Assembly: GCF_904848675.1 (NCBI RefSeq)
Contig: NZ_LR890047.1
Location: forward strand, 62,001 to 126,000
DNA length: 64,000 bases
Direction: 5' to 3'
From: Profftia tarda
GTDB lineage: Bacteria; Pseudomonadota; Gammaproteobacteria; Enterobacterales; Enterobacteriaceae
This document shows, piece by piece, positions 51,288 to 62,159 of this stretch (the first letter of the stretch is position 1; each line of letters opens with the position of its first letter). Position numbers and translations under genes: made by a program. A model generated the notes under the pieces. The model saw nothing but the letters and a program-made list of their open reading frames with translations. It was not told where the DNA came from and ran no database searches.

Positions 51288-51333
51288 AATAATCTCTGCT
51301 ATATTCATTCTGCTATATTTATTCTGCTATATT
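51288..51333. repeat. Short tandem repeat, 14-bp unit
   Basis: ATATTCATTCTGCT and ATATTTATTCTGCT in direct succession, preceded by a partial copy (AATCTCTGCT) and followed by ATATTA. Typical slippage repeat in non-coding DNA. Confidence 0.7.
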
Positions 51334-54193
51334 AATCGCGTCTAAATTTTTACATATAATAATTTTAGCACCATAAATTTTGATATTTATCCGCTTTATA
51401 ACTGAAGGATGATTGTTTATTATTTTAAATATGTGCAATGATTTCTCTATCAGATAGTATCTATCTTATTATATTTCCTATGTTATCATATCCTAAATAC
51501 AGTATTTAGTTCTACTGTCATTTTATCGAAAAATACAAAATCATGAAAATATCATGATGATAAATAGTTATACTAGGAGAACAATGCATTGATTATTATG
51601 TATTCAGCAAATAATCCGGATATCACTACCTAAAAATTAGTCAATATCATTTATTCCTTATCTTGTTCTCTAAAAGGTTATTATTTTATCAAAAAATTTT
51701 TTTCCTAATCTAGAATAATCATGATCTCTAATGTGTTAGAAATAGTACGTGATTACTAATATTATGCACAGGCTAATAAATCTGCTTACTTCTCGAAGAG
51801 CGTGTGTGAGTTTTAAAATTATGTCATAAATCTTGTAAACCCTATTAAATAATTTTTTGCTTATTTTGATAAGCTTGTTGTTTTCTAAAAACATATTGCA
51901 AGGATATTATTATGAAATAATCAATTGAGTAGTTGCTGTAAAATATTACATATAATGCCTGTGCTGCTTAAATATATTGAATAAATATAATGTAAATATC
52001 AATTTAGAAATATCGGGCTATTAAAATTTTTATAGAGTTCTAAACCTCTCATATTATTTTTGAAAATTGTAGCGTATTTATCACTGCAGTGATATAGAAG
52101 TCAAATCTATATTATTAATTAGATAATAAGTAAATTAACTTTTATTGCCGCATATCATGTGGGATATATTAGTACAATAGAATTATTATACAATACTAAT
52201 TTTTAGTACTTTCTGTTATTACTAGAAATTCTATCGATAAAATTAATAGAGGTTTTAGTATAATCTTTTACAAAATTTTATTAAGCAGTACAAACTGATA
52301 TAGAGAGATTATATTTGTGTAATTTTCATTCGATTTCTATTTTAAAAAAATGTTTTATTTATTCATTTTATCAGATCTTTAAGATTAAAACTATGCTACT
52401 TATTTAATAATATTTCTTTACAATGTATCTAAAATTTCTTAGATCATTTAATCTTTATTGAGATAAAAATTTATATTTTCTTGATTTCTGATAGAATTAT
52501 AATTCTGAGAAATAAAAATATTTTAGATACTAATCTAATATTTAATAAATGCATTATGTCCTGATTAATTTTGTTATAACGCTTATCTAACGTAAGTAGA
52601 TACAATGTGTAAACAAGATCTATCAGCTAGGAATCACTCAACAGAATAATTATTCTACATTTTAACTCATTAATGCAGTTAATTTAGCTGATTATTATGC
52701 AGATGTAAGAGGAACAAAGAAATTATCTAATCTATAGAAGTGATTGATATTTTTAACCGCAGATTATTAACAAACTTTATATCATTTGCAAATGATATGG
52801 TTTTCTATCATTTGCTTAAAATAATTATTAAATAAGCATCTTCTACATTACTAATTTATTGCAAAATTGAATTATTACATCTCAGAACACAAAATAATAA
52901 ATATCATTTATTTTTTATCAAAGAGCAACTACAACAGTACAATGTATTGCCATCGATATATCTGTGTACAGATTACTTACTTGTTATAAAAAATAATCAT
53001 CTCTCTTTTCTATAGGCGTAATAATTTGTATTATTTAAGTAGTTTTAGTGTGTTTCTCTGGGCAGCTATGTTTCTATCCTTAAAACATAAATAATGATCT
53101 TATAATTTCAAAAAATTTTATAATTATCATGGATACCTTTAATTTTTGAGCAGATGTATGATATACCCAATAGCAAAGCATTTAACTTAATATCTGCTCG
53201 ATTATTATGTGCCTGTATATTTCCCGGATCTATAACTTAGGATCAACAAAAGCAAAAATTTTTTAATATACAAATAATATACTACTATTCTATGTGAGAT
53301 TATTAAAATTAACCACCTAATATATATTTGTGAATTTAGATCATATCTTATCTAAAATCATATTATCACTAGATTTTTTTTATAAAAAAATGATATAAAA
53401 TAATTACATTACTATGAGATCTCTCTTTAGAGAATAATTTTCTTGTGTTACTAGATCTTCTGATCCAGGATATTTCTTGATAATCTTTAGATTCTTTAGT
53501 ATTAATTGAGTGATATAGATTTATGCCAGATCACTTACTCTAATTTAGCAAGTAATATATCATGATTAAATAAATTTTTAAGAGGATCGTTTAATTTTCA
53601 TAATTATTTATAAGGAATATATAAAGTAATGATTAATATAGATCAAAGTAAATGTAAATCTTTAGATAAACTAGTAGGTTTAGTCTAATTATATAGGTAT
53701 TAGTTGTTTATTAGTGGTATTTATTTTTATTTTACTAAAGACTATACTAAAATCATTATAACAGAAATATTCTCATAAGAGATATATTTAGTCAATACAG
53801 CTAATCCTACGTAATAGTGTTTGGTGGACTACACATGACACTAATTGTATAAGATTTTATCTATCGCTGTTTAGTAGAAAAATCAAAAATTGTTCTTAAA
53901 TATATTTAAAATAATCACGTTTCCCTGTGAATAGCTATCTTGTCTAGTTAGATGCTAAAGGTTACTTATATTTGTTATACTATTCTGCAAATAATTACTC
54001 TATTTTTATTTTGATATCTATTAAATTGAGATTATTTTGTTCTTCTCCTGATATTTATACTGAATTTTTGAATATCAAAATATATCAACTTCAGCGAAGT
54101 AGGAGTGCTTTGTGTACCTTATAGCTGCTTTTCATAGTTATTAAAGTTTATTAATTTTATTGTTAGACCAGATTTCAGGATTATCTTTTATTT

Positions 54194-55240
54194 ATGTTTA
54201 AGAAATTTCGTGGTATTTTTTCAAATGATTTATCCATCGATTTGGGTACAGCTAATACTCTGATTTATGTGAAAGGACAAGGCATTGTATTAAATGAACC
54301 ATCAGTAGTAGCTATTCGTCAGGATCGTGCTGGTTCTCCGCAAAAAAGTGTAGCTGCAGTAGGATATGAAGCTAAGCAAATGCTAGGTCGTACGCCTGGT
54401 AATATTGCTGCAATTCGTCCTATGAAAGATGGTGTAATAGCTGATTTCTTCGTTACTGAAAAGATGTTGCAGTACTTTATTAGACAAGTTCACAGTAATA
54501 GTTTAATACGACCAAGTCCGCGCGTTCTAGTCTGTGTTCCCGTTGGTGCAACTCAGGTTGAACGTCGTGCAATTCGTGAATCTGCGCAAGGAGCCGGTGC
54601 TAGAGAAGTATTTTTGATTGAAGAACCAATGGCTGCAGCAATAGGCGCGGGATTGCCTGTTTCTGAAGCAACAGGATCAATGGTTGTAGATATTGGTGGC
54701 GGCACAACAGAAGTAGCGGTGATTTCTTTGAACGGAGTAGTTTACTCTTCTTCTGTTCGTATTGGGGGTGATCGTTTTGATGAATCTATAATTAATTATG
54801 TGCGCCGCAACTACGGCTCACTGATTGGTGAAGCAACTGCTGAGCGAATTAAGCATGGTATTGGTTCTGCCTACCCAGGTGATGCTCTGAGCGAGATTGA
54901 AGTTCGTGGGCGTAACCTAGCTGAAGGTGTGCCGCGTGCCTTTACCTTAAACTCTAAAGAAATTCTTGAAGCACTGCAAGAGCCTTTGACTGGGATCGTC
55001 AGTGCAGTTATGGTGGCTTTAGAACAGTGTCCACCAGAGCTGGCTTCTGACATATCTGAGCGTGGCATGGTTCTGACCGGCGGTGGTGCACTCTTACGTA
55101 ATTTTGAATGTTTGCTGATGGAAGAGACAGGGATTCCAGTTGTGGTTGCAGAAGACCCCTTAACTTGCGTAGCACATGGTGGCGGTAAAGCACTAGAAAT
55201 GATAGATATGCATGGCGGAGATCTATTTAGTGAGGACTAA
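54194..55240 (+). CDS. mreB: Rod-shape protein MreB (bacterial actin)
   Basis: Forms membrane-attached filaments that steer lateral cell-wall synthesis. 348 aa against 347 in E. coli. Actin-fold motifs: phosphate 1 SIDLGTANTLIYV, connect 1, phosphate 2 VVDIGGGTTEVAVISL, adenosine motif LTGGGALL, and the N-terminal MFKKFRG amphipathic helix for membrane binding. First gene of mreBCD. Intact MreB argues for kept rod shape or at least organised wall synthesis. Confidence 0.98.
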   Translation: MFKKFRGIFSNDLSIDLGTANTLIYVKGQGIVLNEPSVVAIRQDRAGSPQKSVAAVGYEAKQMLGRTPGNIAAIRPMKDGVIADFFVTEKMLQYFIRQVHSNSLIRPSPRVLVCVPVGATQVERRAIRESAQGAGAREVFLIEEPMAAAIGAGLPVSEATGSMVVDIGGGTTEVAVISLNGVVYSSSVRIGGDRFDESIINYVRRNYGSLIGEATAERIKHGIGSAYPGDALSEIEVRGRNLAEGVPRAFTLNSKEILEALQEPLTGIVSAVMVALEQCPPELASDISERGMVLTGGGALLRNFECLLMEETGIPVVVAEDPLTCVAHGGGKALEMIDMHGGDLFSED

Positions 55241-55387
55241 AATTGTTGTGATTTATATTTCGCATGCTTTCCGGTAATTCTAGCTGTTGTTATGTGATTT
55301 TTAATTTTTAATTAGGCTATAATAACCTGAATGCTTAATATTATTCTCTAAATTGCTTGCCTTCTGCGATCCATGATAGTTTATTTT

Positions 55388-56392
55388 ATGAACCCACTTT
55401 TTTCTAGAGGTCCTGCTGTGCATTTGCGATTTTTTATAGCCATCATTTTTTCTATACTATTAGTTATTGCAGATAGTAGCTTTAGCATGTTCACAAGCAT
55501 TAGAAGCTATCTGGATACCTTTGTTAGCCCATTGTACTATCTATCTAATGGACCTCGTAAAATTATAGAAAATGTAGCTAATTCCTTAGCCACTCGAGAG
55601 CAGTTGAAGTTAGAAAACAAAGCATTACGTCAAGAACTCTTATTTAAAAATAGTGATATTTTGTTACTGGGTCATTTTAAACAAGAGAATGCTCGCTTAC
55701 GTGCACTATTAGATTCATCATTACGTTCGGATGAGCATAAAATGCTTACACAGGTTATTGCAAAGTTACCCGATCCTTATAGCGATCAGGTGATCATAGA
55801 TAAAGGTAGTAACAGTGGGGTATATTTAGGGCAGCCAATTATCAGTGACAAAGGAGTTGTTGGTCAGGTAGTTTCAGTTGCTAAGATGACCAGTAGAGTG
55901 CTGCTTATTTGTAATGCATCGCATGCCCTGCCTATTCAGGTCTTACGTAATGAGATCCGTCTCCTAGCTATGGGCAGAAGTTGTATGGATGATCTCGAGC
56001 TTGAACATATGCCGCTCGATACGGATATCCTCGTCGGTGATGTTCTGGTAACCTCCGGATTAGGAGGACGATTTCCAGAAGGTTATCCTGTTGCCATTGT
56101 TTCTTCAGTAAAAGTTGATAATCAGCGTGCTTATACTATTATAAAAGCGCGTCCAACTGCGGGATTACATCGTTTGCGTTATGTGCTATTGCTATGGGCA
56201 TGTAAGCATAAAGATACTATGTCTCCAAATGAAGTACATCATGTTGCTAATGAACGTATAATGCAGCAATCCTTAAATAAAGATCGTATACAAGCATCAT
56301 TTTTTATGGAATATAATAGTGATGAGAACCGACTGGCTATTTTAAATACAGCACAAACAAGCAATTTAAGCAGTTCAATGCTTGTAGTATAG
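55388..56392 (+). CDS. mreC: Rod-shape protein MreC
   Basis: Periplasmic scaffold that links MreB, MreD and the Rod elongation synthases and activates PBP2. 334 aa from this start, against 367 in E. coli; the Pro/Gln-rich tail of E. coli is replaced by a short unrelated tail, while the fold is complete. Membrane anchor about residues 12-31, coiled coil about 60-105 (LENKALRQELL), then the beta-sandwich with SDKGVVGQV, SHALPIQVLR and LGGRFPEGYPVAIVSSVK. The frame opens at 55373, but the E. coli N-terminus aligns with MNPLFSRGP, so 55388 is preferred. Confidence 0.95.
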   Translation: MNPLFSRGPAVHLRFFIAIIFSILLVIADSSFSMFTSIRSYLDTFVSPLYYLSNGPRKIIENVANSLATREQLKLENKALRQELLFKNSDILLLGHFKQENARLRALLDSSLRSDEHKMLTQVIAKLPDPYSDQVIIDKGSNSGVYLGQPIISDKGVVGQVVSVAKMTSRVLLICNASHALPIQVLRNEIRLLAMGRSCMDDLELEHMPLDTDILVGDVLVTSGLGGRFPEGYPVAIVSSVKVDNQRAYTIIKARPTAGLHRLRYVLLLWACKHKDTMSPNEVHHVANERIMQQSLNKDRIQASFFMEYNSDENRLAILNTAQTSNLSSSMLVV

Positions 56393-56425
56393 ATTTCTCC
56401 AAGCATATGAAAGGAGATGTTATTC

Positions 56426-56920
56426 ATGTGCAGATATAATGATCACAGTTGCTGGGGTATTTGGTTATTTTTTGTTTTAGCTTTTGTTTTACAGATTATG
56501 CCATGGCCTGATAAATTGATGATGTTACGTCCAAATTGGTTAGCTTTATTTCTTATTTATTGGGTTATGGCAGCACCTAAACAGGTTAACATTGGTACTG
56601 GTTTTATTCTGGGTATAATATGGGATGTGATTGTAGGTTCAACGCTTGGTATTCGTGGATTGGCGTTAAGTCTACTATCCTATTTTGTTGCATTCGAGTG
56701 TCATCGTTTTCGCAATATGCAACTTTGGAAACACGGATGTATGGTTGTCTTACTTACGGCTGCAATGGACATTATTATTTCTTGGGGAGAATTTATTATT
56801 GGAAATGCTTCTTTTCATCCTGAACTATTTTGGAGTAGCTTTGTTAATGGTATGCTATGGCCGTGGTTATTCTTGCTAATAAGTAAGCTGAGGCAGCGCT
56901 ACTTATTTAACAGACAATAG
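56426..56920 (+). CDS. mreD: Rod-shape protein MreD
   Basis: Inner-membrane protein of the Rod complex, partner of MreC. 164 aa against 162 in E. coli, with 5-6 membrane segments. Conserved LQIMPWPD, RPNWLALFLIYW, NIGTGFILGIIWDVIVGSTLG and FWSSFVNGMLWPWLF. An ATG at 56417 is adjacent to AAGGAG (no spacing), whereas the ATG at 56426 lies 9 nt from it and fits the E. coli start, so 56426 is chosen. 33 nt after mreC. A strong hairpin terminator follows 92 nt downstream. Confidence 0.95.
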   Translation: MCRYNDHSCWGIWLFFVLAFVLQIMPWPDKLMMLRPNWLALFLIYWVMAAPKQVNIGTGFILGIIWDVIVGSTLGIRGLALSLLSYFVAFECHRFRNMQLWKHGCMVVLLTAAMDIIISWGEFIIGNASFHPELFWSSFVNGMLWPWLFLLISKLRQRYLFNRQ

Positions 56921-58564
56921 GGTGCATATAGCAAGAATTTTTAAAACTATATGTTAAAAACATCTTTTGGTGATTTGCAATTATACATCAGCTTTAATAT
57001 CATGATTAGTAATTAAAACAATAAGATTAGATCTTATTGTTTTAAAATGATGTATAGACGATTTATTCAAGTATCCTGCACTTACAAATTGATATTTGAA
57101 GCGTTATTGAATAACCTTTAATATTCAGGGAATACCTGTTTTTTTATTATAGCACTTTTAGATATCATAAATGAATAAAATATTCACATTTGAACTAGCA
57201 GTTCGCATAATAGCTCTTTTCTGCATAATATTATTTCTTTAATAAATCTGATTCTAAAAATAAAGATTAATATATTATTCTAAGTATTTAATAATATATC
57301 CTGCTATGATCTATGTCTAATAAAGTATCGATTAATTGATACTGTTTGAAAATATTATTGAATATTTTTAAATATTTTATCAACCCAGCCTATTTATACT
57401 TCTAGTTACTGTATCGCAGCTGCATAACAAAGATATACCCGATAGACATATCTATCATGGTATATATTTTTTAATTTTTTCTTGTGAAAATTTATATGTT
57501 TTTTGCTTTCTGAATTCTTTGTTAGAAATTAGTAGCTCAGGAAATTAGCATAAATTTAAACACTACTTCATTTAATAACGTTGCAAATATATAGATTGAT
57601 TCATAATGCTACTTAAAAGTTATGATAAGTATCGAATAGCCAAGGAAATCTACATGATATAAAATAGTAACAAGATTTTCTACACACAATATCTAGCATA
57701 TGTACAGTGCTATAAATGGAATGCTCTTGCATTGCGATATCATCCTTTCTGATTAGATCTAATGTATGATGCTTATTCGATCAAAATTTAAATGTACTAT
57801 AGCGTACAAATAAAATATACTTTTTATCAAAATTTATTTATTTTATAATTTTCATAATAACTCAATTAGTAAAAGTAAAATGCTATAACCTTATTAATAA
57901 ATTGCGCAATTGATTAGTAATAACTAAGAAATTATAAATAATAACTACTTTACAGAGATTAAGGTTGAGGTTGAGGTTGAGATTAAGTAAAGTCATTAAG
58001 TATCGATATATAACATGAGTATATCATTGCATATGATAATAATTTATATATAGTAAAATACTTTTTTACTACCTGCATCTACATTATTAATAATCATAGT
58101 TCCATGTGATATAGCTCAATTGCAGTCATCATCTGGTGATTTATTAACTTAATTTATGCTGTAACCTGCTCTTTTATAGAGTTGTGATCAAGAGAATATA
58201 GCCATTTAAAAATGGAGGCTTCTAAAGCTGCATTTTTATTCAATTATAAATATTGTATATCAAATGATAATGCAAATATTGATTGATTTGATCAAGATAA
58301 TAGACTTATAAAATATTTTATTAATATCTAAATAAATATTAATGATTTAGATATTTATATTTATGAATATAGCTCTATAATTAATCATCTTTTAATTATA
58401 TACACCATGTTTTATGAATTAAGAAATAAATTATTTTTTACAATCACCGCTTTAAAAATATTTTAAATACCTATGTTAATCTCTCTATATACATCAGGAT
58501 TAGCGCAATAATTGTATATCTATCTAGCGGTCGCACTAAAAATGATTACTGGAGTGTTAAGCTT
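56921..58564. other. AT-rich spacer between mreD and cadB
   Basis: About 1.6 kb. In E. coli maf and rng follow mreD; neither start is recognisable here, and the rng remains lie instead beside yhdP, so a rearrangement breakpoint falls in this gap. (GGTTGA) repeated three times at 57963-57980 is a minor slippage repeat. Confidence 0.65.
57013..57045 (+). terminator. Intrinsic terminator of mreBCD
   Basis: Arms 57013-57027 (ending AAAACAATAAGAT) and 57031-57045 (starting ATCTTATTGTTTT) pair over 15 bp around loop TAG. A-run before and T-run at the end of the stem give terminator polarity; the element is symmetrical and could act on both strands. Confidence 0.65.
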
Positions 58565-59893
58565 ATGGGATCTGTAAAAAAAATTGGACTCATTGCTTGT
58601 ACTGGTCTTGTTGCTGGTAATATGATGGGGAGCGGAATCGCGTTGTTACCAACTAATCTTGCTAAATTAGGTTCTATCGCTATTATTGGTTGGATAGTTG
58701 CACTGGTAGGTGCAATTTCATGGGCTTATGTCTATTCTAGATTATCGACCATAAATCCTCAACAAGGTGGTCCTATTGCCTATGCCGGCGAAATTAGCCC
58801 CGTTTTAGGCTTCCAAACCGGGGTGCTATATTATCATGCAAACTGGATAGGTAATCTCGCGATCTGTATTACTTCTGTATCTTATCTCTCGACCTTCTAT
58901 ACAATTTTTCATAACCCGATTACTTCAGGTATTATCTGTATCTCTATTATCTGGATGTTGACCCTTTTTAACATTCTCGGTGGTACATGGATAAGCTATT
59001 TAACAACTTTTGGCCTTAGTTTAGTACTAATTCCTGTGATAGGTACTGGTATTTTTGGATGGTATTGGTTTAATATGGAGACCTATAAAACAAATTGGAA
59101 TATTTCTGGATATACTGATTATCATACCATCATAAAAAGTATTTTATTATGTTTATGGGCTTTTATTGGCGTTGAGTCTGCCTCAGTAACAAGTAACATG
59201 GTAGAAAATCCTAATCGTAATGTTCCTATAGCTACTATGTTAGGTACTTTTCTTGTAGGCATAATCTATATAGCTGCTACGCAAGTTATTGCTGGCATGT
59301 ACCCAGCTGCTCAAATGTCTTCATGCAGCGCTCCATTTGCTATGAGTGCTTCTACGATAGTAGGTAATAACTGGGCTGGTCCAGTCGTGTCTGCATCTAT
59401 TATTTTTGCCTGTTTAACCTCACTAGGTTCTTGGATGATGTTAGTCGGTCAAGCCGGAGCTCGTGCTGCATACGATGGTTACTTCCCGAAAGTATATGGT
59501 GAAACAGATAAAAATGGCATTCCACGTAAGGGTCTTATTTTATCTGCCATAAAAATGACATTTCTGATGCTTGTGATTCTTTTTATAAACGTTAGCGGAG
59601 TTAAATTATCAGATCTTTTTGGTCATTTAATTGGGATTGCCGTGCTATTATTGATGTTGCCGTACTTCTACTCTTGTATAAATTTGATATACTTTGAAGG
59701 TCCTTATTTTAAAAATATTCAAAGCTTTATTGCTTCGATATTAGGCTGTATTTTTTGCTTTATCGCTCTGATAGGGGCAAATAGATTTGAATTAGCATTT
59801 ACCTTTATAATTAGCCTCGTAATCTTAATTTTTTATTCAATGAAACCTGGTCGTTGCCAGGTACAAAACGAGACTAATAGTGGAGATTTCTGA
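58565..59893 (+). CDS. cadB: Lysine/cadaverine antiporter CadB
   Basis: Inner-membrane APC-family exchanger; at acid pH it exports cadaverine for lysine, at neutral pH it can import cadaverine. 442 aa against 444 in E. coli. Near-identical N-terminus GNMMGSGIALLP (substrate-binding unwound helix), NPQQGGPIAYAGEISP, FQTGVLYYHANWIGNLAI, AFIGVESASV and LTSLGSWMMLVGQAG, clearly CadB rather than AdiC. GGAG lies 10 nt before the ATG. cadA (lysine decarboxylase) follows cadB in E. coli but only 1.3 kb of broken frames follow here, and cadC is not seen upstream, so it may now serve as a plain lysine or polyamine carrier (inference). Confidence 0.94.
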   Translation: MGSVKKIGLIACTGLVAGNMMGSGIALLPTNLAKLGSIAIIGWIVALVGAISWAYVYSRLSTINPQQGGPIAYAGEISPVLGFQTGVLYYHANWIGNLAICITSVSYLSTFYTIFHNPITSGIICISIIWMLTLFNILGGTWISYLTTFGLSLVLIPVIGTGIFGWYWFNMETYKTNWNISGYTDYHTIIKSILLCLWAFIGVESASVTSNMVENPNRNVPIATMLGTFLVGIIYIAATQVIAGMYPAAQMSSCSAPFAMSASTIVGNNWAGPVVSASIIFACLTSLGSWMMLVGQAGARAAYDGYFPKVYGETDKNGIPRKGLILSAIKMTFLMLVILFINVSGVKLSDLFGHLIGIAVLLLMLPYFYSCINLIYFEGPYFKNIQSFIASILGCIFCFIALIGANRFELAFTFIISLVILIFYSMKPGRCQVQNETNSGDF

Positions 59894-61150
59894 TGTATTG
59901 TACATATAATTTTTTGCATAAATAATGTTAAAAATCTCACGGTATTTCTTTATACAAAAACATGATCTGGTAGTTATTTTTATCGTATTGATTACTTAAG
60001 CAAATACTATTTAAAACTTATTTAAAGTAAAGATCTCTGTAAATGTGTATGATAGTGCGGGCATATTAATATTCCATACATATCTTGCTACTCAATAGTA
60101 TCTTTTAATGAAAAATAATTTTATTTTTTTCTTTATACCTGAAGAAGTTTGATAGTTATCGTATCTTATGTATATTTCGGCTAAGTACACTGCCATAACA
60201 TGCAAGATTTTTATCGTGAATGTTTATGGCAGATTATAACGCGTTGTTCTTATCTGTATTTGTTATCTCGCTAATGAGCTAATGCACACGAAAAGTGGTA
60301 ATTAGAATATTCGCTCGGATAAGGATGCTCATTAGTAGCTCACATGTCTATAAAATTACAAATTAGCATTTATTAGCTTAGGAGTGAACTTTAGAATATT
60401 TAATGATTGATATATGTTTTAGCACAGCAAGTATGATGAGAATGAATCTTTTGTTTTGAATCCAAAATACATAGCGTTATATAATATTTAGGTAAAATAA
60501 ATAAATTATGACCTACTAGGTAGGTTTTAATTTTTAGCTATAATTTTTATAAATATTTAAGTAGGCACTGCCTTGTCGTTAAATAATATACTAAGTGTAC
60601 TATATTTATCACTGCATTTAGCGTTGATTGAGATTTCTAATGATGATTTTATTTCATATTTGACATATGACTATCCTGTGATTATTTATCATGCCTATAT
60701 TAACTGATTTATACGAAAAGATAGTATGAGTATCATAGATAACTTATATTTGCCTGTTTGATATTAAAACGAGCATGCATACTAGCCTTATGCATAGTTT
60801 TTAGAAAATCTTGATACAATATTTGCACAAGTGCTACCGAGAGCACTTATCTTCTTTATATAATAATTCTAATAATTAAGACAATTGTCTTATAAGGTTA
60901 GCTACTATATATTAAATAATTATTTTTACTGATATATCTTAAAGCTAGTGCTCATTAATGCAATAGTATTAATTCTCTTTATTTGTTAAATGGCGCTTAT
61001 TTACTAGATCTACTACTTTTCTTTATTGAAATGAAGAGTAAAATTATTGTTATATATTTCATATTTATCCCAAGAAAATAGTTTTTTAGTATTTTATGTT
61101 ACTATCTTATCATTAAGGATATCTTAAATAAGTACTAAAAACCTGATCAA
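59894..61150. other. AT-rich spacer between cadB and tRNA-Ala
   Basis: About 1.3 kb, at the place of cadA; no CadA motif is readable. One imperfect hairpin at 60190-60232. Confidence 0.65.
60190..60232. repeat. Imperfect inverted repeat
   Basis: CTGCCATAA at the left and TTATGGCAG at the right pair perfectly and extend inward with one bulge and two mismatches. Non-coding surroundings; no T-run. Confidence 0.6.
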
Positions 61151-61226
61151 GGGGCTATAGCTCAGCCGGAAGAGCACTTGCATGGCATGCAAGAGGTCAG
61201 CGGTTCGATCCCGCTTAGCTCCACCA
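61151..61226 (+). tRNA. alaX: tRNA-Ala (GGC anticodon)
   Basis: 76 nt with encoded CCA. Acceptor GGGGCTA/TAGCTCC contains the G3-U70 pair that marks alanine tRNAs. Anticodon GGC at 61184-61186 in loop ATGGCAT with stem CTTGC/GCAAG; T arm AGCGG-TTCGATC-CCGCT. Nearly identical to E. coli alaX/alaW, which are tandem there; here single. Confidence 0.97.
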
Positions 61227-62159
61227 AAATTATAGCTGTTTCATCAGAATATTGTAGTCATTATCAACGGTATTACCTCATTTACCCTTCATGAATATGG
61301 CATGTATCCCTGAACTTATCTGAAATATTCATTCAGTGAATGTAGATTTATTCTCAGTGCATAATTTATTCGTATAGCACACTTTACCCGTATTATGTAT
61401 TCTATCTCAGATAGTTATGTTCTATATCGGATTTTATTTTAGTTGTATTTCCGCGGCTAACTGTTTTATTTTCTAAGCATGCAGGATGGGTTGCTATATT
61501 TTACTGTTTATTTGGTAAATATATGCGTGAATAAATTTTATAAACGGAAAAAATAGGATGCTTAGATCTGAGTTTATAAGGCTTGATAAACGGATCTAAT
61601 AGAAGTATATTTAGTACTTTTATCTCTTAAAAAGAGATATATTATGTTATATCTCCTAGAGCAGTAATATTCCATTTTGATGTTTGACACTATCTTATTT
61701 ATAAACTCAGTAAAATAAAAATAGACTGTCCTTATAATTTTTTGGTTCATTTCAATGCTGGTATTATAAAGAATAAATAATAAATTTAATACCATATCTC
61801 TATCTTAAAATACTTTTCGCTACCGTAAAATGAACTAAAATGATGGAATCATATGAAGTACTTTTAGCTATAGATTCTTCATGGGCTTTAAAAAAAAGCA
61901 ATAAGAATCTTTTAGTGTATTGTTTATCTAGACTATAAAAATTATGCTCTTTATGAGTTATGGCATTAAACATAAGCTATATTCATATATTCAATATGAG
62001 ATCATAATAGATATATGAACTTAGATCGATTCAATATTCATCGCATATTAGATAAATTGTCATAAAATCAAGAGACAGTTATAATTCTTAGTTAGTATTA
62101 CAATATATTATATAATCTTCTTATTTTCATTTGTTGTGATTTTGAGTTAACATTAAGCG
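61227..62159. other. AT-rich spacer between tRNA-Ala and cysS
   Basis: About 0.9 kb. No ybcJ or folD trace (E. coli neighbours of cysS). The minus frame 61574-61795 matches nothing known. Confidence 0.65.

Larger units (their letters stand above)
50724..54193. other. 3.5-kb spacer between ffh and mreB
   Basis: The largest gene-free stretch in the window. It holds a 50-codon ORF followed by a hairpin (50944-51135), a short tandem repeat (51288-51333) and a 16-bp palindrome TATCACTGCAGTGATA near 52078. E. coli has csrD upstream of mreB and ypjD upstream of ffh; neither is recognisable. Confidence 0.65.
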
